A stretch of 64,000 nucleotides of DNA from Dryocola clanedunensis subsp. sulfonylureivorans (GTDB lineage: Bacteria > Pseudomonadota > Gammaproteobacteria > Enterobacterales > Enterobacteriaceae), in contig NZ_JAERMU010000008.1 in the NCBI RefSeq assembly GCF_016756775.1, positions 177,356 through 241,355 of the forward strand, in the 5' to 3' direction. This document shows positions 36,907 through 45,574 of the stretch, one piece after another. The notes under the pieces are model-generated. The model was not told the origin of the DNA. It saw only the letters and a program-made list of their open reading frames with translations, and did not search any database. The position numbers were made by a program, and so were the translations under genes. The first letter of the stretch is position 1. The number at the start of each line of letters is the position of its first letter.

Positions 36907-38142
36907 TCAAACGGGCTTAGCCGCCAGCAAACAAAGTTTTAAAGCCACGTTATAAGACGCCTCGAAAGATTTCAGCGGTAAAAACTCAAAGCGCGAATGG
37001 AAGTTATGCGCCCCGGTGAAGAAGTTTGGCGTTAACAATCCTTTTGCTGACAGCGCCGCGCCGTCCGTGCCGCCGCGCATCGGGATCACCTTCGGTTCGA
37101 TATCCAGTTCCTCCAGGGCGGTAAAAATCAGGTCGATGGCCCGACGGTCATCGGCAATGGCGTTGCTGATATTGCTGTAGGTATCGCTGATGCTGTATTC
37201 CACGCGGGCGGTAGGGTACTTAGCCTTAATCTTCCCCGCGACCTCGCCAATCTGCTGTTTGCGGCGCTCAAAGTTTGCCAGATCAAAATCGCGGATGTTC
37301 GCCTTTAACACAGCTTCGCTCTGGGAGGCCTGCATACCGTTAAACCAGATATAGCCTTCACGCCCCTCGGTATGCTCCGGCGTCTGCTGGCGGTCAAAGT
37401 GGCTGATGTAGTCCATCGCCATCAGCAGCGGGTTTACCAGCACACCTTTTGCTGACATCGGATGAGTGGTCACACCGGTGAACTTCAGCTCTGCATGGGC
37501 CGCATTGAAGTTTTCGTACACCACTTCCCCTAATTCACAGCAGTCGATAGTCCACGCAAAGTCCACATCAAAACGCTTCAAATCCAGCGCCTTTGCGCCG
37601 CACAGGCCGATCTCTTCGTCCGGGACAAACGCGACCACGATATCACCATGTTTATCTTCGGCGGTCAGGTTTTCGAGCACGGTCATCACCACCGTCACCG
37701 CCGCTTTATTATCCGCGCCCAGCACGCTGGTGCCGTCGCTGAAAATAATTTCTTCACCTGGATAAGCATTGATTTCCGGGTGCTCGGCAGTACGCAACCA
37801 GATGTTCTGCTCTGCGTTAAGGCAGAGATCCTGACCTTCGAAACGCAGAATTTGCGGATGGATATCCGGCGCAAGCCCAACGTCCACGGTATCGATATGC
37901 GTGATGAACCCGACTCGCGGCGCGCCCGGCACGTTTCCCTTTTTCACCGCAGTCACCGTTGCGTGCTCATCGATGACGATATCGTCGAGGCCCAGTTCGC
38001 GCAGTTCCTGTGCCAGCATTTTCGCCATCTCATGCTGGCCCGGCGTACTCGGGAGGGTGCTGACGCGAGGATCACTCTGGCTGGTTACGGCAAGATAGCG
38101 AAAGAAACGTTGGGTTAGCTGTTCGCTGAGCGGCGAGGACAT
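36907..38142 (-). CDS. pepT: Peptidase T-type M20B tripeptidase
   Basis: 411 residues. M20 metallopeptidase landmarks are GFITHIDTV (first zinc His and Asp), VLGADNKAAV (bridging Asp), FVPDEEIGLCGA (catalytic Glu pair), TIDCCELGE, and RGGTDGAALS near the end with NFFTGAHNFHSRFEF (last His). It is the PepT family, but visibly divergent from the classical E. coli PepT, so it could be a paralogue. AAGGAAAC lies before the ATG. Divergent from a dipeptide-binding-protein gene, which suggests peptide scavenging. Confidence 0.85.
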   Translation of the reverse strand: MSSPLSEQLTQRFFRYLAVTSQSDPRVSTLPSTPGQHEMAKMLAQELRELGLDDIVIDEHATVTAVKKGNVPGAPRVGFITHIDTVDVGLAPDIHPQILRFEGQDLCLNAEQNIWLRTAEHPEINAYPGEEIIFSDGTSVLGADNKAAVTVVMTVLENLTAEDKHGDIVVAFVPDEEIGLCGAKALDLKRFDVDFAWTIDCCELGEVVYENFNAAHAELKFTGVTTHPMSAKGVLVNPLLMAMDYISHFDRQQTPEHTEGREGYIWFNGMQASQSEAVLKANIRDFDLANFERRKQQIGEVAGKIKAKYPTARVEYSISDTYSNISNAIADDRRAIDLIFTALEELDIEPKVIPMRGGTDGAALSAKGLLTPNFFTGAHNFHSRFEFLPLKSFEASYNVALKLCLLAAKPV

Positions 38143-38259
38143 AGTGTTTCCTTATTGTTCGATGTTGTTTGTTAGCAATGTAAATTTAATGTTATTTATT
38201 AAGGCGCTTTGCACAAGCTTTATTCGTTCAGGGGCAGGATAACCAACAGGAAGATAGCG

Positions 38260-39852
38260 ATGAAAATAAAAATGACCGCGCTTGCGCTTACCGTGAGCGC
38301 GCTTTCAGTCAGCGCTGGGGCAACGGCTGGAACGCTGGTTTATTGTTCTGAAGGGTCGCCGGAGAACTTTAACCCGCAGCTTTATACCTCCGGGACGAGC
38401 GTGGACGCCAGCGCGGTGCCGGTCTACAACCGGCTGGTAGATTTTAAAGTCGGCACCACCGAGCTGCAGCCGAGCCTTGCGGAAAGCTGGGACGTCAGCG
38501 AGGACGGCAAGGTGTATACCTTCCATCTGCGCAAGGGGGTGAGGTTCCAGAGTAATAAATATTTCAAACCCACCAGGGATTTTAATGCCGACGACGTGAT
38601 CTTCTCGTTCATGCGTCAGAAAGATGCAAAGCACCCCTATCACAACGTCTCTAACGGTAACTATTCCAACTTCGAAAGCCTGGAGTTTGGCTCGCTGATC
38701 ACCGCCATTGACAAGGTTGATGACAATACCGTGCGCTTCACGTTGGCCCACCCTGAAGCACCGTTTATCGCCGATCTGGGGTGGTATTTTGCCTCGATTC
38801 TTTCGGCTGAATATGCTGATGCGATGTTAAAAGCCGGCACGCCTGAACGGGTGGATATGAACCCCATCGGCACCGGGCCGTTCGAACTGAAGCAGTATCA
38901 GAAAGATTCCCGCATTTTGTTCACCGCCTTCCCGGACTACTGGCAGGGCAAGGCAAAGCTCGACAGGCTGATTTTCTCTATTACCCCGGACGCCTCGGTG
39001 CGCTATGCCAAGCTTGAGAAAAACGAATGTCAGGTGATGCCGTTCCCCAATCCGGCAGATTTGCCGCGCATGAAGGAAAATAAAGATATCAATCTGATGC
39101 AGAAGGCGGGGCTGAATACCGGCTTCCTGGCGTTCAACACCCAGAAGCCACCGTTTGATAACGTCAAAGTCCGGCAGGCGCTGGCCCTGGCCATCAACAA
39201 ACCTGCGATTATTGAAGCGGTATTCCACGGCACCGGAACCGCGGCGAAAAACCTGCTTCCACCGGGAGTCTGGAGCGCCGATGACCAGCTGAAGGATTAC
39301 GATTACGATCCGCAGAAAGCCAAAGCGTTGCTGAAAGAGGCAGGTTTCGCCAATGGCATGACTGTCGATCTGTGGGCGATGCCGGTTCAGCGGCCCTATA
39401 ACCCGAACGCTAAGCGCATGGCGGAGATGATTCAGGCGGACTGGGCGAAAGTGGGCGTTCAGATCAAAGTCGTGACCTACGAATGGGGTGAGTACCTCAA
39501 GCGCGTGAAGGACGGAGAGCATCAGGCGGCGCTGATGGGCTGGACGACGGCAACCGGCGACCCGGATAACTTCTTTGGCCCGCTGTTTACCTGTACCGCC
39601 GCCGACGGTGGCTCTAACTCGTCAAAATGGTGCTACAAGCCGTTTGATAAGCTGATAATAGAGGCGCGAGCGGAAGGGGATCACGATAAGCGCGTGGCGC
39701 TGTACAAGGAAGCCCAGCAGATGATGCACGACCAGATGCCGGCGGTGATGATCGCCCACTCAACGATTTTCGAGCCGGTGCGCAAGAACGTCACGGGCTA
39801 CGAAATCGATCCGTTCGGTAAACACATTTTTTATCAGGTGGATGTGAAGTAG
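38260..39852 (+). CDS. DppA-like periplasmic dipeptide-binding protein, orphan
   Basis: 530 residues from the ATG at 38260 with AGGAAG upstream; the longer frame only extends into the leader. Signal peptide MKIKMTALALTVSALSVSAGATA, then LVYCSEGSPENFNPQLYTSG, almost identical in pattern to E. coli DppA, and FSITPDASVRYAKLEKNECQ. Family 5 binding proteins capture dipeptides or haem for the Dpp ABC transporter. No dppBCDF genes follow, so it probably feeds the core Dpp permease. Likely a paralogue of the chromosomal dppA. Confidence 0.9.
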   Translation: MKIKMTALALTVSALSVSAGATAGTLVYCSEGSPENFNPQLYTSGTSVDASAVPVYNRLVDFKVGTTELQPSLAESWDVSEDGKVYTFHLRKGVRFQSNKYFKPTRDFNADDVIFSFMRQKDAKHPYHNVSNGNYSNFESLEFGSLITAIDKVDDNTVRFTLAHPEAPFIADLGWYFASILSAEYADAMLKAGTPERVDMNPIGTGPFELKQYQKDSRILFTAFPDYWQGKAKLDRLIFSITPDASVRYAKLEKNECQVMPFPNPADLPRMKENKDINLMQKAGLNTGFLAFNTQKPPFDNVKVRQALALAINKPAIIEAVFHGTGTAAKNLLPPGVWSADDQLKDYDYDPQKAKALLKEAGFANGMTVDLWAMPVQRPYNPNAKRMAEMIQADWAKVGVQIKVVTYEWGEYLKRVKDGEHQAALMGWTTATGDPDNFFGPLFTCTAADGGSNSSKWCYKPFDKLIIEARAEGDHDKRVALYKEAQQMMHDQMPAVMIAHSTIFEPVRKNVTGYEIDPFGKHIFYQVDVK

Positions 39853-39871
39853 CGCGGATCTGCTAAACAAA

Positions 39872-39902
39872 AAGCCCTGTCGTTCAGCAAACGGCAGGGC
39901 TT
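39872..39902. terminator. Bidirectional terminator
   Basis: AAGCCCTGTCGTT-CAGCA-AACGGCAGGGCTT with T-rich sequence on the plus side and A-rich on the other. Lies between the convergent DppA-like gene and the PTS IIC gene. Confidence 0.85.
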
Positions 39903-39918
39903 TTTTGATAATCAACCG

Positions 39919-41289
39919 TCAGGTCGGGCTGCGTTCAACCACACCCTGAAGTTCAGCCTGCTGAGACTTCTGGCTGGCCTGCTCTTCACGGAATTTCAGG
40001 TTATCCCAGATGCGGAAGAACGGGTAATACATCACTAGCGAAATCCCCAGGTTTACAATTTGCAGCACCGAGCCGGAAATATGCCCGCCGGTTGCCAGAT
40101 AGCCGCTGACGACAATTGGCGTGGTGAACGGCAGGGCGATACCGGCTGGTTTGGCCACCAGACCCGTCGTCATCGCAACGTAAGAGACAATCACCAGCAC
40201 TACCGGCGTGAGGATAAACGGCACGACCAGGTACGGGTTCATGACGATAGGAATGCCGAACACCATTGGCTCGCTGATATTGAACAGGCTGCCGGGCGCG
40301 GCGATTTTACCCAGCTGCTTCATCTGCGCGCTGCGGCTGCGGATGAGCATAAAGATAACCAGGCCTAACAGCGCGCCCGTGCCGCCGGGGGCGATCCACA
40401 GGTCATAGAACTGCTGGGTAATGATGTGCGGGATCGGCAGGCCGTTCTGAAACGCCTCCAGGTTTTCCGACATGTTGCTCAGCCAGACCGGGCGGATAAA
40501 CACCAGCACGATGGTGTCGCCGTGCAAGCCCAGCATCCACAGAATGCCGATCAGCAGCACCGAAACAATCATCCCCGGCAGCGAGCCGCCGACGTGGCTC
40601 ATTGGAATACCGACCAGGTCGGTGATCATGGTGTTGATATCGCCAAACGGCGTGGCTTCCACCAGCAGACGCAGCGCCAGCACCACGGCCAGCACGCAGA
40701 AGCCAGGGATCAGGGCAAGGAACGATTTTGCCACCGCTGGTGGCACGCCCTCCGGCATGCGAATCACCAGGTTGCGATCGTTGATAAAGCGGTAAATTTC
40801 CGTCGACATCAGGGCGATGATGATCGCCACAAACAGCCCCTGGCTGCCAATCTGGCCCATCGGCATCACGCCTTTCACCAGCACGGCGGCGTCACCTGCC
40901 GCCGGGGTGAACATGATGTGCTGGGGAATGGTCATGATGAACGCCACCAGCGAAACGGCCCCGGCGGTCAGCGGGTCGAGGGTGCGGTACTTTTCAGCCA
41001 GCCGGTAGGCGATACCAAAGGCGGAGATTATCGCCATGATGTCGTACGTCGCCTTCACCGGGTAGAGCACCTTTTCCTGCCAGGTTGGGCCAAACAGGCC
41101 GTTCATCATCTGGGCATAGCCCGGCACCGGCAGGTAGGCAAAAATCAGGAAGAAAGAGCCGATAAGCATAAACGGCATGTTCAGAATGATACCGTCACGC
41201 ACGGACAGCACGTGCTTTTGTCCGGCGATTTTTAACGCGGTCGGCAGCACGTATTTTTCGATAATGGATTTACTCACTGACACAGACAC
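39919..41289 (-). CDS. PTS lactose/cellobiose-family EIIC permease
   Basis: 456 residues with about ten membrane helices, matching the CelB/ChbC EIIC family (MPFMLIGSFFLIFAYLPVPGYA, GSLFNISEPMVFGIPIVMNP). It imports and phosphorylates a beta-linked disaccharide or aryl-glucoside together with EIIB. Last gene of the order EIIB, GH4 enzyme, EIIC on the minus strand. EIIA is absent from the cluster. Confidence 0.92.
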   Translation of the reverse strand: MSVSVSKSIIEKYVLPTALKIAGQKHVLSVRDGIILNMPFMLIGSFFLIFAYLPVPGYAQMMNGLFGPTWQEKVLYPVKATYDIMAIISAFGIAYRLAEKYRTLDPLTAGAVSLVAFIMTIPQHIMFTPAAGDAAVLVKGVMPMGQIGSQGLFVAIIIALMSTEIYRFINDRNLVIRMPEGVPPAVAKSFLALIPGFCVLAVVLALRLLVEATPFGDINTMITDLVGIPMSHVGGSLPGMIVSVLLIGILWMLGLHGDTIVLVFIRPVWLSNMSENLEAFQNGLPIPHIITQQFYDLWIAPGGTGALLGLVIFMLIRSRSAQMKQLGKIAAPGSLFNISEPMVFGIPIVMNPYLVVPFILTPVVLVIVSYVAMTTGLVAKPAGIALPFTTPIVVSGYLATGGHISGSVLQIVNLGISLVMYYPFFRIWDNLKFREEQASQKSQQAELQGVVERSPT

Positions 41290-41352
41290 CCCCTGCCCGG
41301 GGCAGAGCCTGCCGACCGGGTATTATTGTTATTTGGTTTTGGTGAACAGCAT

Positions 41353-42654
41353 TTATCTGGCGAACTGCGGCAGCCACGCTTTGTTAATACTCAGGACTTC
41401 TTCAACCAGCGCGGACGCCAGGTTTACATCGCTGACCAGCGGGTTGGCGACCAGCGCCAGCAGCGCCTTTTGCTTATCGCCATGGACGGCGGCCTCGATG
41501 GTCAGGCGTTCAAAATCTTTTACCTGCTGGGTCAGCCCGTTCATCAGCGGCGGCAGTTTGCCAAACGCCAGAGGATGGGCGCCCAGGGCGTCAATCAGGC
41601 AGTTGGTTTCGATGACGGCATCGTCGGGCAGCCCCTGAATCGCTCCGTTGTTGGCGGTATTGACTACCATCTCAACGCCGAGGTTGTTGTGCAGGGCGTT
41701 AATCAGCTGAACGGCAACTTCGGAATAGAAAGAGCCGCCGCGCTGGCTCAGCTCTTCCGGCTTGTGGTCAAGATTTGGATCTGCATAAAGAGCGAACAGA
41801 GCGTCTTCGACCTTCATCACCTGTTCGGCCCGCGTGCCTTTGGTGTCCGCATCCTTAAGTTCATCTTCAACCATAGTGCGGGTCTGCCAGAAATAGCGGT
41901 GATAAGGGCAGGGAATGGCGCGCAGCGCACGCAGCATGTCTGCGGGCCATGGAGTCGCCTTAATGTTATTCATGGAGAGCTGTTCGCCGTCGCAAAGCAT
42001 CTCAATGACTTCGTCCGTGGCGTCGCGACCGGCGGCCAGCACCTTATGTACCCAGACCATATGGTTCAGGCCCGCAAAGCGCAGGGATACCTGGTCGTAC
42101 GGCAGCTTCAGCATATCGGCGATGGTGTGGTGCATGGTCACAGGGACGTTGCAAAGGCCAATAATTTTCGCCTTGCTGTAGCGGGAGACCGCCTCGGTGA
42201 CAATGCCTGCCGGGTTGGTGAAGTTGATTATCCACGCATCCGATGCCAGGCGTTCTACACGGCGGGCGATGTCCAGCATCACCGGAATGGTACGCAGGGC
42301 TTTAGCAAAGCCGCCGACGCCAGTCGTCTCCTGGCCGAGCAGCTTATGGCTTAAGCCCAGGCGTTCGTCGGCAGCGCGGGCCGGTAGCTGTCCGACACGG
42401 AGCTGGGTTAAGACGAAGCTTGAGCCTGCAATAGCGCGGTCGGCATCAAAGTGAACGGAGACTTTGACGGCCTCCAGCCCGTTGCGATCCAGCATGCGGC
42501 GAGCCAGCGCGGCGATAACCTCAACTTTCTGGCGGCCAGCTTCCACATCCACCAGCGCCAGTTCCGTAATCGGCAGGGCAGCGTGGCGCGCAATCAGACC
42601 TTCAATCAGTTCCGGGGTATAGCTACTGCCCCCGCCAACAACGGTAATTTTCAT
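41353..42654 (-). CDS. 6-phospho-beta-glucosidase, glycoside hydrolase family 4
   Basis: 433 residues. GH4 marks: NAD-binding VVGGGSSYTPELIEG at the N-terminus, WIINFTNPAGIVTEA, the metal-ligand Cys in GLCNVPVTMHHTI, and GLNHMVWV. GH4 enzymes need NAD and Mn and cleave by oxidation-elimination. The relatives are CelF/ChbF and LicH. It splits the phosphorylated disaccharide made by the neighbouring PTS. Located between EIIB and EIIC genes, so one operon. Confidence 0.93.
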   Translation of the reverse strand: MKITVVGGGSSYTPELIEGLIARHAALPITELALVDVEAGRQKVEVIAALARRMLDRNGLEAVKVSVHFDADRAIAGSSFVLTQLRVGQLPARAADERLGLSHKLLGQETTGVGGFAKALRTIPVMLDIARRVERLASDAWIINFTNPAGIVTEAVSRYSKAKIIGLCNVPVTMHHTIADMLKLPYDQVSLRFAGLNHMVWVHKVLAAGRDATDEVIEMLCDGEQLSMNNIKATPWPADMLRALRAIPCPYHRYFWQTRTMVEDELKDADTKGTRAEQVMKVEDALFALYADPNLDHKPEELSQRGGSFYSEVAVQLINALHNNLGVEMVVNTANNGAIQGLPDDAVIETNCLIDALGAHPLAFGKLPPLMNGLTQQVKDFERLTIEAAVHGDKQKALLALVANPLVSDVNLASALVEEVLSINKAWLPQFAR

Positions 42655-42701
42655 CGGTGTCTCCGTTAGTTTTAAATCGCGATACCCATAGTTCCTCTAA
42701 T

Positions 42702-43025
42702 TCACTGGCCTGAGGGGAGAGCCTCCATCATGGCGAGGGCTTTATCCAGCACGCGGTCGCCGCGCATGGTGCCGTAATCCATCATATCGATAACGGCAAC
42801 GGGCTTGCCGAGCGGGCCTGCAAGCTCCGTCAGCCGTTGCAGTTCAAACTGTACCTGCGGACCAAGCAGCACGACATCCGCATGTTTTAGCTCGCTCTCA
42901 ATTTCCGCGACCGGGTAAGCATCGATAGCAACATCCAGCGCGCGCTTTGCCGCTTCGTTTTGCATTTTCTGAACCAGCATGCTGGTGGACATCCCGGCGG
43001 CACAGCACAATACGATCTTTTTCAT
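42702..43025 (-). CDS. PTS lactose/cellobiose-family EIIB
   Basis: 107 residues from the ATG at 43025 (MKKIVLCCAAGMSTSMLV). The phosphorylated Cys is in the P-loop CCAAGMSTS, either Cys7 or Cys8, and by family alignment the first of the pair is likely. A cytosolic protein that takes phosphate from EIIA and passes it to sugar in EIIC. First gene of the operon; two operator candidates lie just upstream. Confidence 0.92.
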   Translation of the reverse strand: MKKIVLCCAAGMSTSMLVQKMQNEAAKRALDVAIDAYPVAEIESELKHADVVLLGPQVQFELQRLTELAGPLGKPVAVIDMMDYGTMRGDRVLDKALAMMEALPSGQ

Positions 43026-43043
43026 CACAACTCCTGCGGGGTT

Positions 43044-43058
43044 TGAAAACATATTTCA
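43044..43058. promoter_or_regulatory. RpiR-type operator candidate a
   Basis: TGAAAACATATTTCA, a 15-bp near-palindrome 18 bp upstream of the EIIB start codon; matches sites b and c. Confidence 0.65.
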
Positions 43059-43085
43059 TACATTAGCGGTTTTACGCAGCATGTA

Positions 43086-43100
43086 TGAAAATTATTTTCA
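43086..43100. promoter_or_regulatory. RpiR-type operator candidate b
   Basis: TGAAAATTATTTTCA, a 15-bp palindrome with centre 42 bp (four helical turns) from site a. Confidence 0.7.
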
Positions 43101-43229
43101 TGAGTGTGATCGCCGTTGGATTCTGGTGCTGAGGCGGGTTTAGGGCGACTGGAGTGTGATCTGGTTAAAGAAAATCATGATTGTTGCGGTGAAGGCTCAG
43201 GAAAAAGGCAGAGGCTTGTCTGAAGAAAT

Positions 43230-43244
43230 TGAAAAATATTTTCA
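43230..43244. promoter_or_regulatory. RpiR-type operator candidate c
   Basis: TGAAAAATATTTTCA, a perfect palindrome of the same type, 57 bp upstream of the regulator start codon; placed for autoregulation. Confidence 0.7.
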
Positions 43245-43301
43245 ATGATCTATGATGGCATTTATCGTCACGCTGTCGCCCCAATAAGGAACCAACCCAT
43301 A

Positions 43302-44399
43302 ATGGATATTGTTTACCAGCTGGTGAATGGGTTATCCGGCCTGCCTGCCCAGGAGTCGCGTCTTGCACGCTTCTTCCTGGAAAATTTCGCTCAGGTTCCT
43401 GAGTCGACAATGGAGGAGCTGGCGGCTCAGGCTGGGGTCAGTCCGGCCACGCTGCACCATTTTGCTCGCAGCATAGGTTGCGCGGATATCAATGATTTCC
43501 TGGGGCGAGTCAAGTATCAGCAGCAAGAGGCCGGTGCCCCATCTTTACCATCACCCTCCAGAATGCTGGGTGACGCCGCGTGGGTAGAGCCAGCTTCGCT
43601 ACAAAAATTGGCTGCCCATGCAGGGGTGGGCAGCGACATCCTGGAGAGGTTCACACACTCTCTCGGCAAGGAGACGGCGGGGGATCTTCTCGAGCAGATC
43701 CGCAGTCGTCTTCCTGATTTCAGCCAGCAGGAAGCGCGGGTGGCGCAGACCATCCTTGATGATGTCGCTTTTGCCTCTTCGGCGACGATTGACCAGCTGG
43801 CGAATGCCGCTGGCGTTAGTCCGGCTACCATCACGCGTTTTGCGCGCGCGGCGGGATGCGACGATATCCGGGACCTGCGCATGAAACTTGCTCAGGCCAA
43901 CACGCCAGCCCCGTCGGGGACATTGCCGCAGGCCTGGAGGGAGAAGCTTCATGGTATAAACGGCGCGCTGGTTTCTCAGCTTGGCGATTTGCCACCGGCC
44001 ATGCTGCAAAAGGCAGTGACTGCCTTAAAAGAGGCCCGCGGCGTTCATATCTTTAGCGCTGGTGCAGCAGACACGCCTTTCGCCAGCCTTCTGCAATACC
44101 GCCTGCTGACTCAAAGCTGCCCCGCAACGCTCTGTCTGGAACCGGCGTTAATGAGTATTACGGCAGCGATGCTCCATGAAGGACAGACACTGATTATTGT
44201 CGCGGGGGGACATCCTGAAGCGGCTTTACTTGCTGCGGCGCATCAGGCCAGGCAGCAGGGGGCTGCGGTTATTGTGATTGCCCCTCACCGCAGCGAGCTT
44301 ATCGCCAAAAAAGACATCGTCCTACCCCTGATGGACTCCCGCTACGGCACGTTGCTCATCATCGATCTTTTATGTGAGGGATTGCTGGTCGGAAACTAA
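43302..44399 (+). CDS. MurR/RpiR-family regulator with duplicated HTH domains
   Basis: 365 residues from the ATG at 43302, longer than the usual 280-300. An N-terminal RpiR HTH (about 9-75, with AAQAGVSPATLHHFARSIGC) is followed by a second full unit (about 131-198, with ANAAGVSPATITRFARAAGC). Between them, residues about 98-122 (LQKLAAHAGVGSDILERFTHSLG) look like a decayed third copy. The SIS sugar-phosphate-binding domain spans about 235-355. It is divergent from the PTS operon and should repress or activate it in response to a phospho-sugar through sites a, b and c. Confidence 0.9.
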   Translation: MDIVYQLVNGLSGLPAQESRLARFFLENFAQVPESTMEELAAQAGVSPATLHHFARSIGCADINDFLGRVKYQQQEAGAPSLPSPSRMLGDAAWVEPASLQKLAAHAGVGSDILERFTHSLGKETAGDLLEQIRSRLPDFSQQEARVAQTILDDVAFASSATIDQLANAAGVSPATITRFARAAGCDDIRDLRMKLAQANTPAPSGTLPQAWREKLHGINGALVSQLGDLPPAMLQKAVTALKEARGVHIFSAGAADTPFASLLQYRLLTQSCPATLCLEPALMSITAAMLHEGQTLIIVAGGHPEAALLAAAHQARQQGAAVIVIAPHRSELIAKKDIVLPLMDSRYGTLLIIDLLCEGLLVGN

Positions 44400-44840
44400 G
44401 GTTATCGCCTCAATCCTTGCTGCATCCGGCGAAACAACAACGCCATGATGTTAATAATTGTTCATAAATATAAATATCTATTTATTATTGCTGAATTATA
44501 AATTCACTACTGATTAATTATTTTAAGTCCATGTTTTGCATCACCGCCGCGCGCCCGCTTTGTTTCTGCTTTATATAAATAAACACCCATGTTTGTTTGT
44601 CGTTGCTATCTCCTGGTGTTAATTTAATGGTTGTATCGTTATTAAATATTATGGGATTTAATGTTAATTTTAAGAGGGTGTTTAATAAGGTTTGTCGATT
44701 AAATATCCATTTAATTGACCTTGAGTGCTATATAACTTAGACAATATCTCAATTTGTGACAAATCAAGACAGCCTCATAGTTTGTATGGATTTCATTTGC
44801 TATAAACAGCGCCGCTTACATGCTATTACAGGGAATATTC
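44400..44840. other. AT-rich gap without a recognisable gene
   Basis: A 441-bp stretch visibly richer in A/T than its neighbours (for example ATAAATATAAATATCTATTTATTATTG near 44465). No open frame with a good start is seen. It should hold the promoter of the lipoprotein gene and is a likely H-NS target. Confidence 0.5.
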
Positions 44841-45503
44841 ATGCGCACTTCAATGCTATTTAAAGCAGCCTGCCTGACAGGCCTGCTGGTTCTTACTGGC
44901 TGCGCGTCTAAAGTGACGCCGCCCGAAAAATATTCAGGTTTTTTAAAGGATTATTCAGGCCTTCAGGAAACCACCTCCCATACGGGTAAAACCGTTTTGC
45001 GTTGGGTTTCAACAGATTTTAATAGTGACAACTATGACAGTCTTGTCTATAACCCATTGACCTATTATCCAGTGCCAAAACCAAATACCCAGCTGGGGCA
45101 GGATACGCTGGATAAAATTCTTAATTACGCAAACACCAAACTTAAGGCTGGCGCGGAAGAACGTATTAAGCTGGTTCGCACGCCGGGGCCACACAGCCTT
45201 ATTTTCCGTGGTGCAATTACCGGCGTAGACAGCAGTAAAGAAGGGCTGCAGTTCTATGAGGTTATTCCGGTTGCCATGATTGTTGCCGGTACGGAGATGG
45301 CAACGGGCCATCGCACCATGGATACCAGCCTTTATTTTGAAGGTGAGCTGATTGATGCTTCCACCAACAAAGTTGTCATGAAAGTCGTGCGCAAGGGTGA
45401 GGGTAAAACCATTAATAACGAAAGCGCGCCGATCACGGTTGAATCTATAAAAGGGGTGATTGACGATATGGCGACGGATGCTTCGATGTTTGAAGTTAAA
45501 TAA
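44841..45503 (+). CDS. DUF3313-type outer-membrane lipoprotein
   Basis: 220 residues from the ATG at 44841 (MRTSMLFKAACLTGLLVLTGCASK); an earlier in-frame start has no ribosome-binding site. The lipobox LTGC puts the lipid on Cys21; Ala at +2 predicts outer-membrane sorting. The body matches DUF3313 lipoproteins (PPEKYSGFLKDYSGLQ, VIPVAMIVAGTEMATGHRTMD, YFEGELIDASTN). Function unknown. It is preceded by AT-rich DNA, suggesting horizontal origin or H-NS control. Confidence 0.85.
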   Translation: MRTSMLFKAACLTGLLVLTGCASKVTPPEKYSGFLKDYSGLQETTSHTGKTVLRWVSTDFNSDNYDSLVYNPLTYYPVPKPNTQLGQDTLDKILNYANTKLKAGAEERIKLVRTPGPHSLIFRGAITGVDSSKEGLQFYEVIPVAMIVAGTEMATGHRTMDTSLYFEGELIDASTNKVVMKVVRKGEGKTINNESAPITVESIKGVIDDMATDASMFEVK

Positions 45504-45510
45504 CGCCATT

Positions 45511-45571
45511 AAAGAAGGAAAACCACACTTTTTCCTTCTTTGTCAGCAATCTAAGGGAGCGGTGCTCCCTT
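45511..45571 (+). repeat. Twin-hairpin intergenic repeat, copy B, with terminator
   Basis: AAAGAAGGAAAA/TTTTTCCTTCTTT hairpin, then GTCAGCAATCTAAGGG, nearly identical to copy A at 10819. The second hairpin AAGGGAGC-GGT-GCTCCCTT (45553-45571) with seven T residues is a strong terminator for the lipoprotein gene. Confidence 0.8.
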
Positions 45572-45574
45572 TTT

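Noticed and set aside
40426..41235. 269-codon plus-strand frame opposite the PTS EIIC gene
   Set aside because: Antisense shadow rich in His, Gln and Arg with no start signal; the EIIC protein on the other strand is unmistakable.
41326..42354. 342-codon plus-strand frame opposite the GH4 gene
   Set aside because: Antisense shadow of a clear glycosidase gene.
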